DNA of 64,000 nucleotides from Brachyspira sp949287565 (GTDB taxonomy: Bacteria; Spirochaetota; Brachyspiria; Brachyspirales; Brachyspiraceae), in assembly GCF_036997615.1 (NCBI RefSeq), contig NZ_JAWLQA010000001.1; one strand, 5' to 3'. The position numbers and the translations under genes are program-made. The number at the start of each line of letters is the position of its first letter. The stretch's first letter is position 1. Shown piece after piece: positions 7,747-16,512 of this stretch. The notes under the pieces are model-generated. The model worked only from the letters and a program-made list of their open reading frames with translations, did not search any database and was not told the DNA's origin.

Positions 7747-8546
7747 ATCATAAAAATCATGAACATTATATAAATAACCCTCCATTCTATGGAAGAAAAG
7801 TTTTTGAGTTTAATAAACAAATAGAAAAAGAAGCTTTTGATATGATTAATAAAGTACGGCTTTTTAGAGCAGGTTTTGGATATTCTACAAAGAATCAGGA
7901 TATGGAAAAGTATAATGAAATGATTAAAACAAAAGTTGAGCCTAAATATCAGGAGATGAAAAGCAATATTATAGATAATAATTTAATTGAACCTGTAATG
8001 ATTTATGGATTTTATAAAACTATTACAGAGAATGATAAATTATATATATATGATGTTGATTTTAATACTAATGAATTAAAAGATGAAAAAATAGAAATTC
8101 CTTTAGAACGTATGGAAAATGAGCCTTACAATTCAATAGTAGATTTTTTTGATAAAGAAGAAGATACTATAGGTTTTACTCTTGTAAGTCTTGGAGAAAA
8201 GTTTCATAATTTTTTGAAAGGCTTATATGATAATGATGAGTATAAAGAGTATTATTTTTATAATGCAATAGGAACAAATATTATAGAAAATTATGTTGAT
8301 ATACTTCAAACATATATGGATAATCTGCTTAATTTAAAAAATAATGGTAAAAGAAAACATGTTGGATGCAGATATTCTTTCGGATATAAAGCACTTACTA
8401 ATATGTATGGCAACAGAATAATATTTAATCAATTAAAACCTGAAGAATTTAATGTTGTTCTTACAGAAAGCTATATGATGGATCCTGAAATTAGTACATG
8501 TGCTATAATCTCATTCTGTGAAGATTCTTATTATTTTGCTAATTAG
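7734..8546 (+). CDS. Stand-alone methionine synthase reactivation (AdoMet-binding) protein
   Basis: The 270 residues resemble the C-terminal activation domain of MetH, which uses AdoMet to remethylate cob(II)alamin after oxidation. Signs seen: an early NNPPFYGRKVFEF segment; a long helix before the substrate site; the AdoMet-site motif R-x-x-x-G-Y at 213-218 (RYSFGY); and the ending LTESYMMDPEISTCAI, which matches the family's L-T-E-x-x-x-M-x-P-x-x-S pattern. The MetH at 4519 lacks exactly this part, so the two proteins should work as a complex. Split arrangements of this kind are known (Thermotoga). AAGGA precedes the ATG by 6 bases and an in-frame stop lies just upstream. The symbol metH is not reused here. 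Confidence 0.82.
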   Translation: MAEINHKNHEHYINNPPFYGRKVFEFNKQIEKEAFDMINKVRLFRAGFGYSTKNQDMEKYNEMIKTKVEPKYQEMKSNIIDNNLIEPVMIYGFYKTITENDKLYIYDVDFNTNELKDEKIEIPLERMENEPYNSIVDFFDKEEDTIGFTLVSLGEKFHNFLKGLYDNDEYKEYYFYNAIGTNIIENYVDILQTYMDNLLNLKNNGKRKHVGCRYSFGYKALTNMYGNRIIFNQLKPEEFNVVLTESYMMDPEISTCAIISFCEDSYYFAN

Positions 8547-8775
8547 CTATTTTATGAGTTTTATGTTATTATTCCAATAATTATTGTTATGTTCTTTATA
8601 ATATACTAATAATTGTGAGTTTTGTCAAAATTATCTTATATAATTTTTTATATTAATTATATAAAGTCAGTATAAAATATATTTCAAATAATTGGAAAAT
8701 AAAATAGGTTTTTATAAACTAAAAAAATCTATGTAGTGATATTATTTAACATATTATATAATAATCTAATTTTTA

Positions 8776-9837
8776 ATGAAAATAAATATATATAATAATA
8801 CATTTACCTTAATTAGTGTTAACATAACAATAATTAAAGGTAGATATTTATATAACAATTATAGAGATTTAGTAAATAAAAAAATAGCTTGGATAATACC
8901 ATTTAAAAATGCAAGAGATAAAATTAGAAACATTTTAGATGATATAATTAATACAATGTATAAAATTGAATATTTAACAGATAAAAGTAATTTAATAGAG
9001 GCTGAAAATAAACGTACATTTATAATATGGCAATGTGATGGTTTTGCCGGACAGTTGTCAAAATATTTATTTGGAGAATCGATAAAACAAAATTATAATG
9101 ATGTAACTATAAAATATGATATAAGTTGGCATATCAATAATGGAAAAGATGCTTTCAATAAAGAGAAAAGAATTTTTGACTTGGTTAATTGTTTTCCTGA
9201 TTTAAATATAGAAATAGCTACAAAAGAAGAAGTAGAATTATACAGAAGACTATTTACTTTTAAATGTGAGAATATATCAGATGTTAGTGAAATTTTAAAC
9301 ACTAGAAAAAATGGATATATTGATGGATATCCGCCAATGCTAGAATGTGATATGGATATTATTAAAGAAAAACTAGATTTAGACAAACATCTATTTCAGA
9401 GATTAAAAGATAAAAATTTAGATATGTATAAAAAAATAGTTAATAATGATGCCTCTGTTACAATTCATGTGAGAAGAGGCGATATAAAACGTCATGGTGA
9501 ATATGCTGTATTTAATAATGATGATAATTTATATAAAGAATATCTATTTAAATCTATAAAGAAAATGATATCAAAGTTGAAAGATAAAAAAACTAAATTC
9601 TTCTTTATATCAAATGATATGGATTGGGTAAGAAATAATATAATAAATAAATTAGACATCCATATTGATTATGAAGAAGTAACTGGAAATGAAGATCAAG
9701 TATATTTTGATTTATATCTTTTATCATCTGGAAAAAATATGATCCTAACTATAGGCGGCTTTTCTCACTATGGATCTTTTTTTAATAAAAATCATAATCC
9801 TATAATAATAACTCCGTATAATGTAGATTCAATTTAA
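8776..9837 (+). CDS. GT11-like (alpha-1,2-fucosyltransferase family) glycosyltransferase
   Basis: Probably adds fucose or a related sugar to a surface glycan. The GT11 signature HVRRGD is at 231-236. Other family features are a glycine-containing first motif (CDGFAGQLSKYLFG, 87-100), FFISNDMDWV, and the late YFDLYLLSSGKNMILTIGGF block equivalent to the D-x-x-L-M-S-x-C-K-H region. The N-terminal 70 residues are not part of the fold and hold IAWIIPFKNARDK (37-49), the module also present at 197 and 1811. No Shine-Dalgarno precedes the ATG, and the start is uncertain. It breaks up the methionine genes and ends 8 bases from the converging metF, so it looks like an inserted glycan gene. The 229 bases before it hold no other gene. 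Confidence 0.78.
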   Translation: MKINIYNNTFTLISVNITIIKGRYLYNNYRDLVNKKIAWIIPFKNARDKIRNILDDIINTMYKIEYLTDKSNLIEAENKRTFIIWQCDGFAGQLSKYLFGESIKQNYNDVTIKYDISWHINNGKDAFNKEKRIFDLVNCFPDLNIEIATKEEVELYRRLFTFKCENISDVSEILNTRKNGYIDGYPPMLECDMDIIKEKLDLDKHLFQRLKDKNLDMYKKIVNNDASVTIHVRRGDIKRHGEYAVFNNDDNLYKEYLFKSIKKMISKLKDKKTKFFFISNDMDWVRNNIINKLDIHIDYEEVTGNEDQVYFDLYLLSSGKNMILTIGGFSHYGSFFNKNHNPIIITPYNVDSI

Positions 9838-9845
9838 ATAAATTG

Positions 9846-10769
9846 CTAAATATTTTTTAATAAATTAACAACGAAATCATAATTATTCATACTCATTATA
9901 TGCATTTTCTTATATTTTTTAAGCATACTATGAAATAAATCAGATGATAATTCTGTAGCTACTTTTTTCTCTTCTTCAGGAGATTTATCGCTGGCTTTTT
10001 TAAGTTTATGAAGCCAATTTTCTGGAATATAAGCTCCGGGAAGTTTATAATATATAAAATATGCTGTTTTATAAGTGAGTATTGGAAAGAACCCTGGAAC
10101 TAGTATAGGTTTATTTTTTAAAGGAAGTTCATCTACCCATCTTAATAACAGCTCTAATCTTTCAGCTTCATATATAGGCTGTGTAAATATTGCTTTGACT
10201 CCTGAATTTGCTTTTTTAGCTAGTCTAACTTTTAAGCTGTCATTATTTTTGGCATAACTATTTATTACACAGAAAGGATATATATGTTTTAACGGCTCTT
10301 TAAAAGTGAACTCCCCTAAACTTTTACCTTTATTGAGATCTTTTATTATAGCTATAAGTAATTCGGAGTTTCCTTCAAATACAGATTTAGCCTGTTTTTG
10401 ATTTCCGCCATTTATAGGATCACCTGTAACGGCAAGCACCATTCTTATATCAAAATAATTTGCACCTATCAAATCATTTTGCAAAGCTATTGAGTTTTTA
10501 TCTCTCATAGTTTGTGTTGCAATGAAAGGCTTATTATTATTTAATCTTTGCTGCAATTGCAATGCTGCAAGTATTGATGATATTTTTAAATTAGCAAATG
10601 GCGAATCAGTTACAACAAATCCGTCTATATAATTTGATATATTTGAATTATTGATTTTTTCTTCTATATATCCTAAATCATATTGAGCCTGCGGAGATAT
10701 TTCTAATGTAAAAGTATATTCATTTTTATTTTCTAATTTTCCTATAAAATTTTCAACATTATTGTTCAT
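9846..10769 (-). CDS. metF: 5,10-methylenetetrahydrofolate reductase family protein
   Basis: Reduces 5,10-methylene- to 5-methyltetrahydrofolate with FAD, supplying the methyl donor for MetH. The 307-residue length fits the bacterial enzyme (about 290-310). Recognisable features are FTLEISPQ near 20 (the family's active-site Glu region), MVLAVTGDP near 110 (the family's L-x-G-D-P), and a late AIFTQPIYEAERLELLLRW matching the F-x-x-T-Q-x-x-F/Y element. It converges on the GT11 gene and lies 1.3 kb from the MetH-reactivation gene. Sequence is somewhat divergent, so a related MTHFR-like role cannot be excluded. Confidence 0.8.
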   Translation of the reverse strand: MNNNVENFIGKLENKNEYTFTLEISPQAQYDLGYIEEKINNSNISNYIDGFVVTDSPFANLKISSILAALQLQQRLNNNKPFIATQTMRDKNSIALQNDLIGANYFDIRMVLAVTGDPINGGNQKQAKSVFEGNSELLIAIIKDLNKGKSLGEFTFKEPLKHIYPFCVINSYAKNNDSLKVRLAKKANSGVKAIFTQPIYEAERLELLLRWVDELPLKNKPILVPGFFPILTYKTAYFIYYKLPGAYIPENWLHKLKKASDKSPEEEKKVATELSSDLFHSMLKKYKKMHIMSMNNYDFVVNLLKNI

Positions 10770-10901
10770 GCTATATATCCTAAATATTATGTTAATATTA
10801 ATATCCTACTAAAAAAACAAAAAAAGTCAAATAAAAAATCATATTGAAGTTATATAAAAAAGTTATATACTACTTAAAGTTATAATTTTTCAGGATATAT
10901 T

Positions 10902-12293
10902 ATGAATGTAAGTGAAGATGCAACATTAAAAGAAACCGAAAGACAAATCAGAAAATATAAAGAATTAACAGAATCAAAAATCGAATTTTTAGTTATAAAG
11001 ATGGGTATACCAACAATTATCAGCATGCTTACAACATCATTTTATAATATGGCAGATACATTTTTTGTAAGTAAAATAAATACTCAGTCCACTGTAGCAG
11101 TAGGAATAGTCTTTTCAATGATGGCTATAATACAGGCTATAGGATTTTTTTTCGGACATGGTTCAGGTAATTATATATCAATAAAACTCGGAGCAAAAGA
11201 AATAAAAGAAGCATCAAAAATGGCAGCTACTGGTTTTCTATCTGCTATGATAGTAGGATTTATTATACTGGTATTAGGAATAACATTTATTAAACCTCTA
11301 GCATATATACTTGGTTCAACAGAAACAATACTTCCATACTCTATAAGTTATATGAAATATATTTTGATAGGTGCTCCATATATGACAGCATCTATAGTTC
11401 TTAATAATCAATTAAGACTTCAAGGAAATGCTTTGTTTGCAATGATAGGCTTGATAACAGGAGCAATTTTAAATATAATATTAGATCCAATATTAATATT
11501 TCATTTTTCTATGGGTGTAAAAGGTGCTGCTATAGGTACAATAATAAGCCAATTTGTGGGTTTCTGTATACTTTTAATAGGAACTAATGTATGGGGAACT
11601 TTGCCTATAAAATTAAAAGATTTCTCGCCTAGCATTCAAAAATATAAAGCTATAATAGTAGGAGGTCTTCCTAGCCTTTGCAGACAAAGTATATCTAGTT
11701 TTTCTACTGCATTTTTAAATACAGCTTCTGCCCCATTCGGAGATGCAGCAATAGCAGCTATGTCTATAGTTAATAGAGTGGCTATGTTTGCTAATTCTGC
11801 AATAATAGGATTCGGACAAGGTTTTCAGCCTGTATGCGGATTTAATTATGGTGCTAAAAAATATGACAGAGTTATAAAAGATTTCTTCTTTTGTGTTAAA
11901 GTATCCACATTTGTATTAATTATGCTTTCTATCTTTATATTTATTAATTCAGCCCAAATTGTGCATCTATTTAATGATAAAGATGAAGCTTTATTATCTG
12001 TTGCATATAATGCATTACATTATCAGGCATTAAGTTTACCTTTATGGGGATTTATAACATTGTCTAGCATGATGCTTCAAACTACTAGAAAAACTATAAG
12101 GGCTTCAATTTTAGCAGTTGCAAAACAAGGAATATTCTTTATACCTATAATATACATACTTCCTAAAATATTTGGTATAACAGGTATTGAGATAGCTCAG
12201 CCTTTTTCTGATTTTCTTACATTTTTATTATCTATACCGCTTGGATATAGTATGATAAAAGAAATGAAATCTGAATTACAAAAATCAATTTAA
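10902..12293 (+). CDS. MATE family efflux transporter
   Basis: A 463-residue inner-membrane protein with about twelve hydrophobic segments in two similar halves, the arrangement of multidrug and toxin extrusion (MATE) transporters, which export organic cations in exchange for Na+ or H+. Family features include MGIPTIISMLTTSFYNMADT after a 30-residue charged N-terminus, and a second-half repeat starting at GGLPSLCRQSISSF. The motif GFGQGFQPVCGFNYGAKKYD is typical of the NorM/VmrA-like branch. It stands alone between divergent metF and the gene at 12354. Substrate unknown. Confidence 0.88.
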   Translation: MNVSEDATLKETERQIRKYKELTESKIEFLVIKMGIPTIISMLTTSFYNMADTFFVSKINTQSTVAVGIVFSMMAIIQAIGFFFGHGSGNYISIKLGAKEIKEASKMAATGFLSAMIVGFIILVLGITFIKPLAYILGSTETILPYSISYMKYILIGAPYMTASIVLNNQLRLQGNALFAMIGLITGAILNIILDPILIFHFSMGVKGAAIGTIISQFVGFCILLIGTNVWGTLPIKLKDFSPSIQKYKAIIVGGLPSLCRQSISSFSTAFLNTASAPFGDAAIAAMSIVNRVAMFANSAIIGFGQGFQPVCGFNYGAKKYDRVIKDFFFCVKVSTFVLIMLSIFIFINSAQIVHLFNDKDEALLSVAYNALHYQALSLPLWGFITLSSMMLQTTRKTIRASILAVAKQGIFFIPIIYILPKIFGITGIEIAQPFSDFLTFLLSIPLGYSMIKEMKSELQKSI

Positions 12294-12318
12294 CATAATA
12301 TATTTATTAAATTAATGC

Positions 12319-12346
12319 TTGCAGTTTTCTATTATCAGTATATAAT
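12319..12346 (+). promoter_or_regulatory. Sigma-70-type promoter adjoining a start codon
   Basis: TTGCAG at 12319-12324, a 16-base spacer, and TATAAT at 12341-12346. The ATG of the next gene begins 7 bases after the -10 box, where transcription should start. No ribosome-binding site fits between, so the mRNA may be leaderless. Confidence 0.6.
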
Positions 12347-12353
12347 GTAGACT

Positions 12354-12899
12354 ATGGAAATAAAAGATTCTACAAGAAGTGCCTTGGTTAGAAAAGGTAA
12401 TGAACTTTTTAATCAGAAAGATATAGAAGGTGCTTACAGATGTTATCTTACCGCTTCCTATTATGGTGGCATAGAAAAAGTTGCGGATTATTATAATTTT
12501 GAAAAGAAAAATATAATAAAGGCTATGCAGCTTTATAAATTTATTATGAAAGAAGATTCTAATCTCGGAGGAAATGTAAGAGCTAAACAAAAGCTAGATA
12601 AATTAGCAGAATCTGTTCTTAAAGTACTTAGAAAATGGCTTAAAGAAGATGAAACTTTCGATAAAGATAATAAAAATGATAAATTAGAATTAGACAGTAA
12701 AAACGCCATTCTTCCAAACAATTATAAAAAAAATAGTTTAGAAGATATTTTAAACGCAAAAGAAAAAATAGATTCTAAAAATAATAATGATTTACAAGTT
12801 AATGATAAAACTGTAAATTCAGATTTCTATTCTAAAAATATCAATATAAAAAAACCTGTATTTGAACAAATATATACAAATAAACAAAATAAAAAATAA
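12354..12899 (+). CDS. Hypothetical helical-repeat protein
   Basis: Not recognised as a named family. The 181 residues are soluble. The first 100 form short helix pairs (LVRKGNELFNQKDIEGAYRC; KAMQLYKFIMKEDSNLGGNV) that resemble Sel1/TPR-like repeats. The C-terminal 80 residues are Asn/Lys/Asp-rich, of low complexity and probably disordered. It ends 22 bases before the GlmU-like gene, so the two are probably co-transcribed. The start has no Shine-Dalgarno and lies 7 bases after a -10 box. Confidence 0.7.
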   Translation: MEIKDSTRSALVRKGNELFNQKDIEGAYRCYLTASYYGGIEKVADYYNFEKKNIIKAMQLYKFIMKEDSNLGGNVRAKQKLDKLAESVLKVLRKWLKEDETFDKDNKNDKLELDSKNAILPNNYKKNSLEDILNAKEKIDSKNNNDLQVNDKTVNSDFYSKNINIKKPVFEQIYTNKQNKK

Positions 12900-12921
12900 A
12901 CATTATAATTAGGAGTTACCT

Positions 12922-14457
12922 ATGGAAAAAAATGTAGTTGAAATCGAGAATGCTCTTGCATCATTATCATCTAAGTTTTCAAAAAATGATACATTGGTGA
13001 TAATATTAGCTGCTGGTCATGGTAAAAGAATTAGAAGCTCTACATCTAAAATGCTTCACACTATATGGGGAGTTCCTAGTATTGAAAGGGTTAGACTTGC
13101 AGTAAAAAATGGTATGCCTAAAAGCAATATAACAATAGTTGTTGGAATAAAAGCTCTTGATGTTGCTAATGCAGTTGGAAAGCAGGCTAACACTAATTTT
13201 GCTTATCAGGAAGAACAAAGAGGTACAGGTCATGCAGTAAAAGTCGGACTTGATAAGAGTGATTTAAAGAATATAAAATATTGTTATGTAATATATGCCG
13301 ATATGGGACTTATTGACTCTGAAACTATGAAAGAGTTTCATGAGGAATTTTTGAAATCTAAAACTGATATGATAGTTATGACTGCTATGTATGACGGCCC
13401 TAAAGGAAGTAACTATTATGGAAGAATATTAAGAAGCAGAGGCCTTACTTGCGACGGCAAAAAAAGCAAATACAGACAAGGCTCTCAAGGCAATGTTATA
13501 GGAGTTATTGAGTATAAAGATATACTTGCTATGCCGGATGATAAGAAACTATTTAAAGTTTATAAAGATGAAAAATTCTCCTATGAAAAAGATGAATTAT
13601 TAGACAATTTTAATGAGTATGTTGCTGGTATATATGGTTTCAAAATGAAGCCTTTAGAAGAGCTTATACAAAAGTTAGAGTCTAATAATGCCCAAAATGA
13701 ATTATATCTCACAGATTTGATAGAAATTTTTATTAATAATAATTTATCAATATCAACTTATATGCCTAAAGACAGCAGAGTTGTTTTGGGATTCAATGAT
13801 AAAACAGTTCTTAAAGAGATGGAATCTATAGCCAGATCTAATGTTTATAATAAACTTAAGAATATAATCACTATATATGACGGAGAAGATTTCTTCATTG
13901 ATGATTCTGTTGTTGAGCAGATATTAGAGATAGATAAAGATGAAAAACCTTTGGATATATATATAGGAAAAGGTGCTTATATAGGTAAAGGTGTTAAAGT
14001 TAATTATGGGGTTACAATATCACATGGTGCTAAAATAGAAGGCAATGTATATCTTGGCGAGCATTCATATATAGGAGATAATGTATTGCTTTCTTGCTTG
14101 GAGAATCAGAAACTTATATTAGATGATAATGTTAAGATATATTCAGGAAATCAGATTAAAGGTAATGTATATATAGGAAAGAATACTACTTTAGAAAGAG
14201 GAGTTAATGTTACAGGAAGTGATAATCACCCTGTTAATATTGGCTCTAATGTTCTTATTAAAGGAGTAAGCTATTTATATGGCTCTATTGTTGATGATAA
14301 TGCCTATATAGAACACTGTATATTCTATTATTCTCATATAAAAGCATTACTTGATGAAAATGGCAATGTGATAAAATGCAGATTCATAAGACCTAAAGAA
14401 GAAGGTACTGAAGCTGTAAGCAAAATAGAAGATGCTAAAAAATCTAAAAAGAAATAG
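12922..14457 (+). CDS. GlmU-like sugar nucleotidyltransferase with hexapeptide repeats
   Basis: Resembles GlmU, which makes UDP-GlcNAc. The N-terminal Rossmann domain has LAAGHGKRIRSSTSK at 29-43, the region of the usual G-x-G-T-R-M-x-S-x-x-P-K signature, but with Lys for Thr and Ser for Pro. GTGHAVK, YADMGL and NAQNELYLTD also follow GlmU. The C-terminal half (from about 345) is a left-handed beta helix of hexapeptide repeats such as IGKGAYIGKGVKVNYG. It lacks the N-Y-x-x-x-K type acetyltransferase site of GlmU, and the repeats end in an unusual tail. I infer nucleotidyl transfer without a clear acetyltransferase. GGAG precedes the ATG. The next gene overlaps its end. Confidence 0.72.
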   Translation: MEKNVVEIENALASLSSKFSKNDTLVIILAAGHGKRIRSSTSKMLHTIWGVPSIERVRLAVKNGMPKSNITIVVGIKALDVANAVGKQANTNFAYQEEQRGTGHAVKVGLDKSDLKNIKYCYVIYADMGLIDSETMKEFHEEFLKSKTDMIVMTAMYDGPKGSNYYGRILRSRGLTCDGKKSKYRQGSQGNVIGVIEYKDILAMPDDKKLFKVYKDEKFSYEKDELLDNFNEYVAGIYGFKMKPLEELIQKLESNNAQNELYLTDLIEIFINNNLSISTYMPKDSRVVLGFNDKTVLKEMESIARSNVYNKLKNIITIYDGEDFFIDDSVVEQILEIDKDEKPLDIYIGKGAYIGKGVKVNYGVTISHGAKIEGNVYLGEHSYIGDNVLLSCLENQKLILDDNVKIYSGNQIKGNVYIGKNTTLERGVNVTGSDNHPVNIGSNVLIKGVSYLYGSIVDDNAYIEHCIFYYSHIKALLDENGNVIKCRFIRPKEEGTEAVSKIEDAKKSKKK

Positions 14458-15562
14458 TGTATTAATATTTGTTACAATAATAATATTATTTGCAAGTTTA
14501 AATGCACAATATCAAAAAGAAATAAAAAAAGATGCTCCTCCCCTCACTGAGCATTATGTTAGAATGAGCGGTTTTGAGTCGCTTTATACTTGGTCCATAG
14601 CCTCTTTAAGGGAAGAACCATATATTAGTGAGTTATTTGTAGACGGGCATAATAATGTTCATTTTGCTTATTATGATAATCTTCTTAATACTGCTGTATA
14701 TGTTACTGGAAAAGACGGAAATTTTACCAGAACTATATTAGATAATAATAGAGATCTTGGTAATTTTGTAAGTATAGCATTAAATAATAGAAATGTACAT
14801 GTATCATATAATAAAGCAAATAAAATATTATATGTTAATAATAATTCCGGTACTTTTAATAATTATACTATGGATATAAGGCAGAACAGAAAGATTGTTG
14901 ATTTAAAATTAGTTATGTCAGCATTTAATTATCCTACATTATTTTTTGTAGATAATAGAGGCATATTATCTGTATCAAGGTTTTATAGAGATAATTTCTT
15001 TTCTGATTTTATTTATACTAATAGAATAGTTGACAATGTTTATCCGGTTGCAGAAAAAGATGGTTATGCACTTTATATGCATGAATATCAAACAGGCAAT
15101 ATATTATATGGTTCTAGAAAAACTAATACTGCTTTTAAGTTTTTTGATGACAGAGCAATAGTAACTAATTCTAGTATTTATTCTGTTTCTCATGAAGAGC
15201 ATAATAGATTTAATATAGTGTATCTTACAAAAGATAATCCTCAAACTATCAATTATACTAGATTTTATGATGGCATATTTACTAATGGTACAATAGTTAC
15301 TGAAGATGAAAATATAATGTCTTTAGATTCAGCATTGGATTATGCAGCACAAATAATGGTTTTATATACCAAAGAAAACGGAAATAAGTACCTATTTATG
15401 GACAATAGAATCATAGATTTATCTGTTTTAGGAACAAGCACTGGAAATGTAAGATTGAAATCAGCACAATATCCTTATTTTTACATATTGTACTATAATA
15501 ACATATTCAATGAACTTAGAATTACAAAGATTAATATAAGTGATATTGAAAAATTAAAATAA
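14432..15562 (+). CDS. Exported protein with beta-propeller-like repeats
   Basis: Not a family I can name. The first 25 residues (two Lys and an Arg, then VLIFVTIIILFASLNA) form a signal peptide, so the protein should reach the periplasm or surface. The remaining 350 residues show recurring short strands of the type NVHFAYYDNLLNTAVYV, NVHVSYNKANKILYV and NIVYLTKDNPQTINYTRF, spaced about 45-60 residues apart. This is the look of a propeller with sialidase-like blades. The start overlaps the GlmU-like gene by 26 bases, which implies translational coupling. No catalytic motif is visible. Confidence 0.7.
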   Translation: MLKNLKRNSVLIFVTIIILFASLNAQYQKEIKKDAPPLTEHYVRMSGFESLYTWSIASLREEPYISELFVDGHNNVHFAYYDNLLNTAVYVTGKDGNFTRTILDNNRDLGNFVSIALNNRNVHVSYNKANKILYVNNNSGTFNNYTMDIRQNRKIVDLKLVMSAFNYPTLFFVDNRGILSVSRFYRDNFFSDFIYTNRIVDNVYPVAEKDGYALYMHEYQTGNILYGSRKTNTAFKFFDDRAIVTNSSIYSVSHEEHNRFNIVYLTKDNPQTINYTRFYDGIFTNGTIVTEDENIMSLDSALDYAAQIMVLYTKENGNKYLFMDNRIIDLSVLGTSTGNVRLKSAQYPYFYILYYNNIFNELRITKINISDIEKLK

Positions 15563-15630
15563 ACCGATAATTGATTTAACATTTTTATATTATAAATGTT
15601 ATAAAATTAAGTATATAATAGGATTTTTTT

Positions 15631-16512
15631 ATGAGTGATGAGCAACCAAAAATATCGTTTATAGAGAAAAACCCAAGAACTTGCCCTGTATGTAAAAATG
15701 AATTTTATCATGAAATGCTTCTTACAGGCGGAGGAAGGTTGATTGCTGGAAAATTAAGAGATGATTTAAGAAGAACTTATGAAAAAAGCAAAAAATATGG
15801 TACAGTTTACCCTTTAATATATGTAGTAGTAGTTTGTCCTCATTGTTTATATGCAGCTTTTCAAGAGGATTTTAACTTAATAGATCAGAAAAAAATAGAT
15901 GAAGCTTCAGACGGAGCAAGACTAAGAGCTTCATATATGAAAGAATTTTTTGGCAATGATGTAGATTTCACAAGACATAGAACACTTATAGAAGGAGCTG
16001 CTAGTTATTTTTTGGCTTTAGACGGATATCGTTATATTGGAAAAGATAGTGCACCTACCTTAAAAAAGGCTTTATGTTCTTTGAGATTAAGCTGGACTTT
16101 GGAAGATTTGGCAAATGCTTATCCTAATGAAAATTATGATAGACTCATTCCTTTCTTTCAATATAAAGCTAGTGAATTATACTCTGCTTCTATAGAGTGT
16201 ATGCAAAATGGAAAAGAAAATTTTGAAAAATTAAAATCATTCGGTCCTGATATAGATAATAATTTTGGATATGAGGGTATGCTTTATATGGGAGCATTAC
16301 TTGGAATGGATGCTTCAAAATTTATACCAGATCCTAAAGTTAAAGCAGAAACTCTTGTACAGGCTAAAAGAAAAATAAGTAAGATATTTGGATCTGGAAA
16401 AAGCAGTAAATCAAAACCTTCTGCTTTACTTGAAAAAATAAAAGAACTTCATGTTGCTATAACTGAAGAATTAAATCAGCTTAATGAAGAATATGGTATA
16501 GATGTAAGTTAA
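15631..16512 (+). CDS. DUF2225 family protein
   Basis: A 293-residue cytoplasmic protein of the DUF2225 family, found in spirochaetes and Firmicutes; function unknown. Two metal-binding-type Cys pairs are visible: CPVCKNEF near residue 18 and CPHC near residue 70. Between them lies a conserved GGGRLIAGKLRDDLRRTYE segment. The second half is helical and contains TPR-like stretches. An AGGA box precedes the ATG. Its stop overlaps the start of the LptF/G gene, so the two are translationally coupled. Confidence 0.8.
   Translation: MSDEQPKISFIEKNPRTCPVCKNEFYHEMLLTGGGRLIAGKLRDDLRRTYEKSKKYGTVYPLIYVVVVCPHCLYAAFQEDFNLIDQKKIDEASDGARLRASYMKEFFGNDVDFTRHRTLIEGAASYFLALDGYRYIGKDSAPTLKKALCSLRLSWTLEDLANAYPNENYDRLIPFFQYKASELYSASIECMQNGKENFEKLKSFGPDIDNNFGYEGMLYMGALLGMDASKFIPDPKVKAETLVQAKRKISKIFGSGKSSKSKPSALLEKIKELHVAITEELNQLNEEYGIDVS

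Noticed and set aside
7590..7820. 76-residue minus-strand gene across the TPR/reactivation junction
   Set aside because: It overlaps two supported genes and has a biased composition typical of antisense frames.
15577..15601. Hairpin AACATTT/AAATGTT as a terminator after the exported protein
   Set aside because: Only 7 A/T-rich pairs and no T run follow; it could equally be part of the next gene's promoter.
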